DNA from: Flavobacteriales bacterium UBA952
GTDB taxonomy: Bacteria > Bacteroidota > Bacteroidia > Flavobacteriales_D > Crocinitomicaceae
Length of the DNA: 61,279 nt
Reading direction: 5' to 3'
Assembly (NCBI GenBank): GCA_905182495.1
Contig: CAJJBU010000005.1
Span: 1 to 61,279, forward strand
Shown here: positions 1 to 8,520 of the stretch, one piece after another
Position numbering within the stretch: position 1 is the stretch's first letter
How the letters are laid out: every line of letters begins with the position of its first letter
Program-made: the position numbers and the translations under genes
Notes under the pieces: generated by a model
What the model was told of the DNA's origin: nothing
What the model saw: the letters and a program-made list of their open reading frames with translations, nothing else
Databases searched by the model: none

Positions 1-220
1 CAATCACAACGGTATCACAGCAAATAAGAAGTTGATCAGCGCCTATACTTTCTTTTAAAGCATTTGACTTGAGTTTCGCTAGAAATGGCGCTACGTCAGC
101 TGCGGGCATCAATGAATCAAAACTTTCATCAACATCCGAGACCATAACGCTAAATTCAAATCCCAATTGTTTTAAAAGTTCTTTTCTACGGGGCGATCCC
201 GAACCTAAAATAATTTCCAT
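1..220 (-). CDS. maf: Maf-family nucleotide pyrophosphatase, partial (3' end outside window)
   Basis: The first 73 residues are visible, from an ATG at 220 to the window edge. The start MEIILGSGSPRRKELL is the classic Maf N-terminus (S-x-SPRR-x-ELL), the nucleotide-binding loop of the family. Further on, LLICCDTVV matches the segment holding the catalytic Asp of the family (usually ADTVV). Maf proteins hydrolyse non-canonical or modified nucleoside triphosphates (dTTP/UTP-type or 7-methyl-GTP) in the cytoplasm and were first linked to septum formation. The ATG lies 2 bases after the stop of the prenyltransferase gene, so this is the last visible gene of the queE-ompA-ubiA-maf run. Family assignment is firm; substrate cannot be told from this fragment. 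Confidence 0.93.
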   Translation of the reverse strand, partial: MEIILGSGSPRRKELLKQLGFEFSVMVSDVDESFDSLMPAADVAPFLAKLKSNALKESIGADQLLICCDTVVI

Positions 221-222
221 AA

Positions 223-1131
223 TTAAAAGTATAATGCGCTTAAGCCAATGACCATGCTCAATTTAAGAATTCTTTGACTATAACTTGTGAACAGTCTTTC
301 ATCTGACAAGATAATTAAGATACAAAGGTTTAGAATCAAAGCTATGGTTATAGCAATATAAGCGCTTGTCTCAAGTTCTAGGCCGTAAACCAAATTTCCA
401 ATTAGTAAACAAAGCATTTCTGTGATTAAAATCAGACCTACAAAATATCTCGTTTTCATCGATCCATATTTAATAGGGATAGAAAGAACTTTTATTTTTT
501 CATCACCTGAGATATCCACAAGGTCTTTACAAATTTCTCTGGCTAGGTTTTGTAGGATGGCAAAAAAGGCCAAAACATAAATCAAATTTAGTTTAGGCTT
601 TAGGTCATTAAAATCAGATATAGCACCTGTATCTTTTGAAAACATAAAAAAGCTCAATGCCAATATTGGAATAAATCCCGTTAGCAGTGCAATTAAAAGA
701 TTGCTAAGAAAGAGTGTCTTTTTGATATAGGAGCTATAAAGCCAAAGGACAAGGATACATGTGATATTAACTATTACATACCAAAGCGTATGGTATTTCG
801 AACTTAAATAAAGGCCGATTCCAAATCCTAGTAAATTAAAGGTTATATAGATCCAGATGACCTGTTTCCTTTGCATGTGCTTTGTAATAATGAGCTTTAG
901 AGGCTTATTAATTTTGTCCGCTTCTACATCAAAATAATCATTAATCATATTGCCAGCTCCCGCTATTAAGACTGTCGACAGTAAAAGAAAAGAAAAGTCG
1001 AATGTATTAAAAGGTGTTAAGGGATAGTGAGACAGAATGCAATAACCAACACCGATCATTGTAGCTATGATAATGATGAGGTTCTTAGGTCTTGTTAATC
1101 TAACAGCGGATATTAAAAGGTTTCCCTCCAT
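223..1131 (-). CDS. UbiA-family prenyltransferase, geranylgeranylglycerol-phosphate geranylgeranyltransferase-like
   Basis: 302 residues with about eight or nine hydrophobic segments. Two Asp-rich motifs of UbiA enzymes are present: NDYFDVEADKINKP near residue 65 (NDxxDxxxDxxN, Mg-diphosphate binding) and REICKDLVDISGDEK near residue 195. These inner-membrane enzymes transfer a polyprenyl chain to an acceptor. In Flavobacteriia this subgroup, often next to maf, is usually named after the archaeal ether-lipid enzyme, but the acceptor in bacteria is not settled, so I give no symbol. Its start overlaps the corrected 3' end of the OmpA gene by about 19 bases, which suggests co-translation. Family certain, substrate uncertain. 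Confidence 0.85.
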   Translation of the reverse strand: MEGNLLISAVRLTRPKNLIIIIATMIGVGYCILSHYPLTPFNTFDFSFLLLSTVLIAGAGNMINDYFDVEADKINKPLKLIITKHMQRKQVIWIYITFNLLGFGIGLYLSSKYHTLWYVIVNITCILVLWLYSSYIKKTLFLSNLLIALLTGFIPILALSFFMFSKDTGAISDFNDLKPKLNLIYVLAFFAILQNLAREICKDLVDISGDEKIKVLSIPIKYGSMKTRYFVGLILITEMLCLLIGNLVYGLELETSAYIAITIALILNLCILIILSDERLFTSYSQRILKLSMVIGLSALYF

Positions 1132-3155
1132 ACGGTTCTTCTGTTTTGTTGATGGGCAGCCTCTTTTTCAGAATTGTTATTCATGTCTCCTATTTTTTCA
1201 TCTGAAATAATGGGACTCGATGATCCATAACCCTTATAGGCTAATCTTTGCGCAGGAATACCTCGTTCGATAAGGAATTTGTATACGGCAGCAGCTCTAG
1301 CTTCCGATAAGGTGAGATTGAGGGCCTCATCTCCTCTCGAGTCTGTATGGCCTCCAAGTTCAATCTTAATCCCATCATGGCCTTTTAAGATAGTTCGCGA
1401 ATAGATTCAGTTCAATTTTGGATTCTTCTCTAAGTATGGCCTTGTTCAAATCAAAAAATACATTTTTAAAAATATTTTCTGATGTTGCAGCTATCAAACT
1501 ACTGTCGTTCTTCACAAGAATAGGTTTGCTTAAAGGGATGTCTATATGAGCTATCCTTGTTTTCATTTTTGGATAAATCAAAGTTCAAAGAATAGGGATG
1601 GTAACCTTCGAAGACTCACAGAGATTACATAGTCTCGATCTAAAGGAAGCGGGACCATAAATTTACCCGTAGCCTCATCCGCTTCAGAGGTAATGATTTG
1701 TTCCCCATTGGATCGGTCATATAATTCAAATCTTCCCGGGAGTGGTTGTGTCGTTTGTTTGTCATAGACAAAACCATCAAAATATAAGGTTCGAATTGCT
1801 CTTGACTCAGTTGGGAGCACAAATGAATAAATGTCTAGGTCGCCAAAACCTCCTTCTCGGTCTGATGCAAAATATGCGATTTCCCCTTCAGCCGAAACCA
1901 TTAGAGAGTTTTCATCATATTTTGTATTGATCGGATAACCAAGGTTTTCAGGTATAGACCATTCGCCATTTGCTTGCTTTCGAGTCACGAAAAGATCAGA
2001 TCCTCCCATTCCAGGGTGTCCTTTTGAGGCAAAATAAAGCGTTCTACCATCAGGATGTATATGCACTGATTCTTCAGTATTCGTAGTATTTACATGATCA
2101 GGAAGTCTTAGAGGTTTCCCCCAAATGCCATCCCCTTGAAGCTGTGATACATAAATGTCGCTGTTGTTTGTACGGTCCCCTTTGATGCCTCTTACGAAAT
2201 AAAGTGTTTTACCATCGGCGGATAGTGAGGGTTGAGATTCCCAATTGGCCGAATTCACGTAGCCAGGGAGATTAATCGGCCCATACCAGGTTCTTCCTAT
2301 TTTTTTTGCGTAAAAAAGATCACAACTACCTCCTCCTTTTCGATTTGGCCCATAAGAACCCGTTTGGTCAGCGCAGGCTACAAAAACCAAGCTCCTGCCA
2401 TCTGCAGAAAGAGTAGGAGCTCCCTCGTTATTTGAAGTGTTAATGTTACGGGGCATAGGAAAAGAGGGGCTCCAACTTCCCGTTGAGTTTTTGTTTGAGA
2501 CAAAGAAATCCTCTTGCTCATTGAAGTCAATATTCTTAACTTTTAAGAGCCTTGTAAAGAGCAGTGTTTCACCATCCACAGTCAATGCGGGATAATATTC
2601 AGGGCGTTCCGTATTGATTTCGGGACCTAGGTTTATCGGATTAAAGTCTTTTGGGTTTGCGATTGAATAGCGAGCAAATTCTGCACTTCTTTTCATTAAG
2701 TACACTTGTGAACTGAGTCGCTTACTTGCGTTGGGGTTTTTAATAAATCGGTCACAGTATTTAATACTTTCATCATAATTCCCTAAGGCTAAATTTAGGT
2801 TTGCGAGGTAGCAAAATGTGGCTCCTGAAGCGCTGTGGTTTGGATTTATTTCGAGAGCTATTTCATATTGCTTAATAGCAGATGGGTAATCCAAAGAATA
2901 CTCATAAAACTCACCGAGTAAGAGTTGGGCTTCCCAAAATTCAGGTGCTTTTGAAATGGCTTGCTTAATGATTTTGATACCCGCCTCATAATTAGGACGT
3001 CCGTTAGATTGATCAAGAAATTCACTAGGTGCATTTCTTCCCTTTTCAAAAAGTTTAATGGCCTTTTTACTTTTGGTAGAATAACCAAAAGGAATTTGAG
3101 CGCATGCACCAATAATACTGCCGAGAAGAATAAGAATAAGGATTGAGACTCTCAT
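1113..3155 (-). CDS. OmpA-family lipoprotein with TPR, PD40 propeller and OmpA domains (interrupted by three indels)
   Basis: The frame from 3155 gives 525 residues: a short signal peptide ending in IIGAC (probable lipobox), TPR-like helices (about residues 60-150), then WD40-like PD40 repeats (TLSADGRSLVF, SLSADGKTLYF, HPDGRTLYF, VSAEGEIAYF). The frame then breaks near 1612 and 1570, and again at an AAAA run near 1382. Restoring frame gives EGYHPYSLNFDL, then NVFFDLNKAILREES, then KIELGGHTDSRGDEALNLTL and SEARAAAVYKFL, a complete OmpA peptidoglycan-binding domain with its stop at 1113-1115. This layout is common in Bacteroidota envelope proteins (PorE/Pal-like anchors of T9SS or gliding). 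It starts 8 bases after queE. The frameshifts are probably sequencing errors. Confidence 0.85.
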
Positions 3156-3163
3156 GATTGCAA

Positions 3164-3766
3164 TCAGGGTATATTCATGTATTTATGGGTTTGTAACGAG
3201 ATACGCCATCCTTTGTTACGTTTTACAAATTCAATGATTGGTTCCATTAATGTATCTCTCTTCGACCATTCTGGTTGCAGGTAAAGGTGACAGTTTTCGC
3301 CGACTTTAGCCGCGTGGTCTAGGGCCCATTTAAAATCAGAGGGATGGAAAATAACAATTTTCAGTTCATCGGCTTTTTCATAGGCTTCATTACAAGGCTT
3401 CTTGAATTTTTTAGGAGAAAAAGTATACCAATCAACATTGCCTTTTAATACATAACATCCCGAAGTTTCAATGGCTATCAATCGATCAATATCGTGTAGC
3501 TTTTGAACAAGCGGGCCAAGATCATACATGGCAGGTTCTCCTCCTGTGAGAACAACCCAATCGCTATGGTTTACTAATGCTTCCTCCTGGAGTACTTGAA
3601 CGTCTTTTAAAGGATGCTTCTCAGCATCCCAACTCTCCTTAACATCACACCACACGCAACCTACGTCGCAGCCTCCGGTCCTTATAAAGTAGGCGGGTTT
3701 TCCAGAATGAAATCCTTCTCCTTGAATCGTTAAGAAGCTTTCCATTATTGGTAATTGTTGAGCCAT
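3164..3766 (-). CDS. queE: 7-carboxy-7-deazaguanine synthase
   Basis: 200 residues, a usual length for QueE. It is a radical SAM enzyme converting 6-carboxy-tetrahydropterin to 7-carboxy-7-deazaguanine in queuosine (preQ1) synthesis. The cluster motif C33-x3-C37-x2-C40 (GGCDVGCVWCDVKESWD) includes the extra Trp-Cys-Asp typical of QueE. The N-terminal ESFLTIQGEGFHSG and the SAM-binding VVLTGGEP motif also fit. It is the first gene of the minus-strand run; the OmpA gene follows 8 bases later. No other queuosine gene is in the window. Confidence 0.95.
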   Translation of the reverse strand: MAQQLPIMESFLTIQGEGFHSGKPAYFIRTGGCDVGCVWCDVKESWDAEKHPLKDVQVLQEEALVNHSDWVVLTGGEPAMYDLGPLVQKLHDIDRLIAIETSGCYVLKGNVDWYTFSPKKFKKPCNEAYEKADELKIVIFHPSDFKWALDHAAKVGENCHLYLQPEWSKRDTLMEPIIEFVKRNKGWRISLQTHKYMNIP

Positions 3767-3887
3767 AGGGAATTGAAATTTGGCTAAAGTTAAGCAATTG
3801 ATTTTGGATATTGATTCACAATAAACATATGTTTAATAGGAGTTTTAGGAGCTCTTTCATAAATGGAGTACACAACGACTATTTCGT

Positions 3888-3895
3888 TATATTTG
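3888..3895 (+). promoter_or_regulatory. Bacteroidota -7 promoter box (TATATTTG)
   Basis: TATATTTG fits the Bacteroidota sigma-A -7 consensus TAnnTTTG. It lies 22 bases before the ATG of the PCMD-like gene in the intergenic gap downstream-facing on the plus strand. No clear -33 TTG is seen at the usual distance, so support is moderate. Confidence 0.45.
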
Positions 3896-3917
3896 TTTAA
3901 ACCTAAAATTATTGTTT

Positions 3918-4847
3918 ATGAAAAAAATATACCTCAGTTTTCTTACCTTATTACTAAGCTTTTCTTTCCTAAGTCAGCAAATAGACAATGGATCTATGGA
4001 AGAATGGGATGATTTAGGCTCTAGTCAAGAAGAACCAAATAATTGGAATAGTTTTATGTCTGCAACGGGTGGATTAGCCTTATTTGGTTCACAGCAAGTG
4101 GGTCAATCCTCTGATATACCGATAGGTTCAATAGGTATGTATAGTGCTCGTGTATTTTCGAAAAGCACTTTTGGTATTATTGCTAATGGAAATTTAACTT
4201 TGGGCCAAATTAATATGGGTAGCTCTACAGCGAATAGTCCCGATAATTTTAACTATTCGAATACTTCTGACGCAGACTTTTCCCAGGCACTTAACTTGAT
4301 GCCTGACTCCATTGTTTTCTGGGTTAAATTTGAGGCGAGTAGCAATATGGATTCCGCAAGGATTCATGCGGTTATTCATGATGATTATGAATTACATGAT
4401 CCAATTGATGCTGCTTCCGAGTCCCATGTCGTTGGGGCCGCAGGTCTTAATTATGGAGTCACGAATGGTTGGGTCCGAAAATCAGTTCCGTTTGAGTACT
4501 CTGGCGCTTCAAGTACACCGGAGTTTATTTTAGTAACATTCACCACCAACAAAACACCTGGAGGTGGAGCTGATGGCGATGCAATATTTATTGATGATGT
4601 AGAATTAATTTACAATTCACCTGCGGGAATAAATGAAATTGATCTTGTCGATTGGGTTAGTTATGTCAGTGAGAAAGGGCTTCTATTTTCTGAGGGATTT
4701 AATATTGAGAGCGAAATCAAGATATATTCGACTACGGGACAAATGATTAGAACAGCATCGGTTCAAGAATTGAAAGGGACTCAACTGAAATCGGGCTTTT
4801 ATATTATCACCCATAGATTAGGAAGTTATAAGGTTTTAGCACACTAA
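3918..4847 (+). CDS. Secreted PCMD-like domain protein with T9SS type A sorting tail
   Basis: I choose ATG 3918 over the in-frame TTG at 3912 because it gives a clean signal peptide (KKIYLSFLTLLLSFSFLSQ). The mature part opens with a IDNGSMEEWD segment and a beta-rich body ending in DAIFIDDVELIYN, the layout of the PCMD (putative carbohydrate metabolism) lectin-like family. The last 70 residues, with EIKIYSTTGQMI and LKSGFYIITH, are a T9SS type A C-terminal signal, so export to the cell surface is expected. The TonB-dependent receptor starts 4 bases downstream, which suggests one operon and a joint role in capturing a substrate. The ligand is unknown. Confidence 0.75.
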   Translation: MKKIYLSFLTLLLSFSFLSQQIDNGSMEEWDDLGSSQEEPNNWNSFMSATGGLALFGSQQVGQSSDIPIGSIGMYSARVFSKSTFGIIANGNLTLGQINMGSSTANSPDNFNYSNTSDADFSQALNLMPDSIVFWVKFEASSNMDSARIHAVIHDDYELHDPIDAASESHVVGAAGLNYGVTNGWVRKSVPFEYSGASSTPEFILVTFTTNKTPGGGADGDAIFIDDVELIYNSPAGINEIDLVDWVSYVSEKGLLFSEGFNIESEIKIYSTTGQMIRTASVQELKGTQLKSGFYIITHRLGSYKVLAH

Positions 4848-4851
4848 TTAC

Positions 4852-7275
4852 ATGAAGTATTGTCTTGTAGTTTTATTTGCAGGTATTTACTTTGCCCTCT
4901 ATAGTCAAAATGATTCAAAGGTTAAAGGGCTTGTTCATGACGCCGATGGTCAAGTGCTCTTGGGAGCAACAGTCATTTATCGATCTGACATTTCAAAAGG
5001 AACGATTGCAGATGAAAATGGCGCTTACGAGCTCTCTGTTCCTTCAGGAAACTGTAAGCTGATCTGTAGATACACAGGTATGAAATCCGATACAATATCT
5101 TTTCGGCTCAAAGAAAATGAAATAAAGGAGGTGAATTTCACGCTCTACTCGTACATAAAAGAATTCCAACAAGTTGATGTTAAAGTGGGTAAATTTGACA
5201 AACCCATAGAGGAGCAAACAGTCTCAATGATTGTGTTGAAACCAGAGCTCATAGAAAATAAGAACACCCGGAGTATTGAGACTGCTTTAGATCAAACTCC
5301 AGGTTTAAATATTTTAGATGGAGAACCTCAAATACGCGGGGGAAGCGGTTTTACTTTTGGTGTAGGTTCAAAAGTAGCCGTTATTGTCGATGACATGCCT
5401 ATGCTTTCTGGGGATGCCGGCAGGCCAGAGTGGGGGTTTATACCAGTTGAAAACATTAGTCAGATTGAAGTCATTAAAGGTGCCGCCTCTGTCTTGTCAG
5501 GCAGTTCTGCACTTTCAGGATCAATTAACATACGTACGGCATATCCATCTGCCAAACCAAAAACTAAAATCAATGTATATAGTGGTATTTATTCAAGACC
5601 AAGCGACCCTAATGCAAATTGGTCGTTACAAGCACCTATCATCGTTGGTGCTAACTTCCTTCATTCTCAGATGTTCGGGAATTTAGATGTCGTTATTGGG
5701 GGGAATATTAATTATGACCATGGATATATCGGACCACCAATAACAGATTCTCTAGTAGCTACAGTTTTTCCTGATACGATTACCAACTTCTCAGAAAATG
5801 ATTTAGTTTCTAAACGAGCCAGGGTGAATTTCAATGTGAGATATCGATCAAAAAAAATAAAGGGTTTAAACTACGGTATGAACGGTAATTTCATGAAGAT
5901 GCATACGAACATGCCATTGGCATGGTTAAATGATTCTTCAGGGCTCTTTAGGGCTTACCCAGGTGCAATATTCTTACAGGATCAGTTCATCTTTAACTTA
6001 GACCCGTTTGTGAATTTATTTACCCAAAGTAATGGCAAGCATTATTTGCGCGGTCGAATATTACGCGCAGACAATGAGATGAGCGCCAATCAGTCTAATA
6101 AAGCGACTACATATTATGGCGATTATATGTTTAAAAAGAAATATAAGGAGTTTAAAAATCTAGAATTTGTAGGTGGTTTAACCTCTACTTACACGAATTC
6201 CTTTGCGAATATTTATATCGGTTCGGGTACACCAAATAATAGAATATTTAATGTTTCAGCCTATTCTCAAATGGAAACAAAACTTAAAAATATTTTGAAC
6301 TTATCTGTCGGAGGCCGTTTGGAATATTTTCAATTAAATGATTCGATCACGGCCTTGAAGCCTATTTTTCGTGCAGGTTCAAGTCTGAAAATATATCAAG
6401 AGACCTATCTCAGAGCATCCTATGGTCAAGGGTATCGATTCCCAACAATTACCGAGCGTTTCATTCGCACAGGTGTTGGCAATTTTGGTGTATTCCCAAA
6501 TCAAAACTTACTCCCAGAAAGTAGCTGGAATGCAGAAATTGGAATCAAACAAGGTGTAAAGATTGGTGGGATCTATGGTTACCTAGATTTTGCAGGTTTT
6601 TGGCAGGAATACCAGAACACAATTGAGTATATGTTTGGTATTTGGAATGAGCTCACTAATGTTCAAGCCATGGGGTCAAGTGCCGGTTTTATGTTTCTAA
6701 ATACAGGGGATTCCCGGGTCGTTGGAATCGATGCCTCTTTTGCGGGATTTGCAGAGTTTAAAAAGCACCATAAAATGAGCTTTCTTTTGGGGTATAATTA
6801 TATAGTTCCTAAGACTTTAACACCTGATTATGTTTATGCCATTGATTCGAATCAACGAGAATTCAGTTATAATTCTACATCCTTAGATCCCTCTGAGGGA
6901 ATTTTGAAATATCGTTTTTTACATAACGCCAAAATGGATATTGAATATTCTTGGAAAAAGAAATTTTCAATTGGTGCCAGCGCAAAATACTTTTCAAAAA
7001 TGGTAAACATGGATAAGATTATCAAAGAGTTTGAGGAGTTTACAGTTGATCAGCAATACCTTCAGGACATCCAGTATATGAATTATTTTGAGAATCACCG
7101 TTTTGGAAATTGGATTTTTGATGCACGAGTATCATTCAGCTTTTCAGCTTCACATAAACTTGCCTTGATCGGGAGTAATATTTTAAATCGGACTTATTCC
7201 TTGAGGCCCCTTAAAATTGAATCACCAAGAACGATTTCTGTGCAATACACCTATAAGCTTGAAGGAAAGAAGTAG
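4852..7275 (+). CDS. TonB-dependent receptor with carboxypeptidase-regulatory-like N-terminal domain
   Basis: 807 residues. Signal peptide (about 1-18), CarboxypepD_reg-like beta sandwich (about 22-105: KVKGLVHDADGQVLLGATV, IADENGAYELSVPSG), plug domain (about 125-235: TRSIETALDQTPGLNIL, IRGGSGFTFGVGSKV, IEVIKGAASVLSGSSALSG) and a beta-barrel ending in an aromatic-rich strand (TISVQYTYKLEGKK). It takes up a ligand across the outer membrane using TonB energy. No SusD partner is adjacent; instead it sits just behind a secreted PCMD-like protein. The short extension lacks the longer signalling domain of SusC-type or FecA-type receptors. Substrate not inferable. Confidence 0.88.
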   Translation: MKYCLVVLFAGIYFALYSQNDSKVKGLVHDADGQVLLGATVIYRSDISKGTIADENGAYELSVPSGNCKLICRYTGMKSDTISFRLKENEIKEVNFTLYSYIKEFQQVDVKVGKFDKPIEEQTVSMIVLKPELIENKNTRSIETALDQTPGLNILDGEPQIRGGSGFTFGVGSKVAVIVDDMPMLSGDAGRPEWGFIPVENISQIEVIKGAASVLSGSSALSGSINIRTAYPSAKPKTKINVYSGIYSRPSDPNANWSLQAPIIVGANFLHSQMFGNLDVVIGGNINYDHGYIGPPITDSLVATVFPDTITNFSENDLVSKRARVNFNVRYRSKKIKGLNYGMNGNFMKMHTNMPLAWLNDSSGLFRAYPGAIFLQDQFIFNLDPFVNLFTQSNGKHYLRGRILRADNEMSANQSNKATTYYGDYMFKKKYKEFKNLEFVGGLTSTYTNSFANIYIGSGTPNNRIFNVSAYSQMETKLKNILNLSVGGRLEYFQLNDSITALKPIFRAGSSLKIYQETYLRASYGQGYRFPTITERFIRTGVGNFGVFPNQNLLPESSWNAEIGIKQGVKIGGIYGYLDFAGFWQEYQNTIEYMFGIWNELTNVQAMGSSAGFMFLNTGDSRVVGIDASFAGFAEFKKHHKMSFLLGYNYIVPKTLTPDYVYAIDSNQREFSYNSTSLDPSEGILKYRFLHNAKMDIEYSWKKKFSIGASAKYFSKMVNMDKIIKEFEEFTVDQQYLQDIQYMNYFENHRFGNWIFDARVSFSFSASHKLALIGSNILNRTYSLRPLKIESPRTISVQYTYKLEGKK

Positions 7276-7284
7276 GCGTTAGTC

Positions 7285-8520
7285 TTATTTATGAAGCTGA
7301 ATTCTTAATAGGTTTAGCGCACTTAACACCGTCATTTTTAAATTGCGCTCCCTGTTATTAGAGAATTGATGTTTTTTCGTGATGACACCATCCTTTGTTG
7401 CAATTGCAATCCAGACAAGGCCGACAGGCTTTGTGTCTGTCCCACCTGCTGGGCCAGCAATTCCAGTTGTGGAGATGCAGATGTCAGCCCCAAGAATTAC
7501 GCGTCCATTTTTCGCCATTTCTATTGCTACCTCTTCACTCACTGCGCCATATTTTATTATTAGCACTGAAGGCACCTTAGCTAAGGTAGACTTTAACTTA
7601 TAAGAATAGGTAAGTAGCGCCCCGAGGTAATAAGAAGATGCGCCCGGAATACTACTTATTTGACTAGCCAGTAAACCTGATGTGCAGCTTTCGACAGTAC
7701 CAATTGTCAGATTTTTATCGATCAGATGTTTGCCAATAACCGAAGGCAAGGTGTCTTTGTCATAACCAAAAAAATGTTCGGGGATTTCATTTTCTAGTTC
7801 AATAAATAGTTGATTTATTTTATTTTCATCACCAATACCCTTTGTAGAGGATATTCTAAGTTTAACGATGCCCGGAGAAGGTAAATACGCCAATGAGAAA
7901 TTATTAGAATAGACTTTTGCTTCCCAATTTGCTATCTTTTCTGCAAGAAAAGACTCACCTAATCCCTGTGTTAATGCAGTTTTGTGGTAAAGAGACTCGA
8001 GCTTAAAATGCTTCTTGAGCATGGGTATGGCTTGTTCTTCCATAATCCCTTGCATTTCATAAGGTACTCCAGGTAAGCTTATATAAATTTTATTGTTTTT
8101 TTCAAACCACATTCCTGCAGCGGTGCCATAATCATTTTCTAAAATAATGCAATCAATAGGAAGTTCAGCCTGCTTGTAATTAGATTTAAGCATAGGCCTT
8201 TCTCTTTGTGCGAAAAATGCTTCAATTTTACCCAAAGTATGTGGGTCTTGTTTTAAGGCACTACCAAAGTAAGCACTCAAAGTGTACTTTGTAATATCAT
8301 CTTTTGTTGGCCCCAAACCACCCGTAATAATAATGCAATCCGTATTGGAATTGATATTGTCAAGACTTGCGATTATTTCTTCTTTTTTATCGCTTATAGC
8401 AACCGTTCTTAGAATGTCTGCTCCGGCCTTGGATAGTTTTTCACCAAGCCAAGAGGCATTGGTATTAATCGTTTGTCCGATTAGTAATTCATCGCCAATG
8501 GAGATAAGCTCTACTTTCAT
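7285..8520 (-). CDS. cinA: CinA-family protein (competence/damage-inducible; NMN deamidase type)
   Basis: 411 residues, full length. The N-terminal MoCF-like domain (MKVELISIGDELLIGQTINTN, IIITGGLGPTKDDITK) is followed by the C-terminal CinA domain (ESCTSGLLASQISSIPGASSY, STTGIAGPAGGTDTKPVG). The C-terminal domain of such proteins deamidates nicotinamide mononucleotide in pyridine nucleotide recycling; the N-terminal domain resembles ADP-ribose pyrophosphatases. Its ATG overlaps the stop of the upstream methyltransferase gene by 4 bases, so the two are translationally coupled. It is the last gene of the lpx run and converges on the TonB receptor, whose stop is only 9 bases away. Confidence 0.95.
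   Translation of the reverse strand: MKVELISIGDELLIGQTINTNASWLGEKLSKAGADILRTVAISDKKEEIIASLDNINSNTDCIIITGGLGPTKDDITKYTLSAYFGSALKQDPHTLGKIEAFFAQRERPMLKSNYKQAELPIDCIILENDYGTAAGMWFEKNNKIYISLPGVPYEMQGIMEEQAIPMLKKHFKLESLYHKTALTQGLGESFLAEKIANWEAKVYSNNFSLAYLPSPGIVKLRISSTKGIGDENKINQLFIELENEIPEHFFGYDKDTLPSVIGKHLIDKNLTIGTVESCTSGLLASQISSIPGASSYYLGALLTYSYKLKSTLAKVPSVLIIKYGAVSEEVAIEMAKNGRVILGADICISTTGIAGPAGGTDTKPVGLVWIAIATKDGVITKKHQFSNNRERNLKMTVLSALNLLRIQLHK

Noticed and set aside
7366..7603. Three overlapping plus-strand frames inside cinA
   Set aside because: They are antisense shadows of the conserved CinA C-terminal domain.
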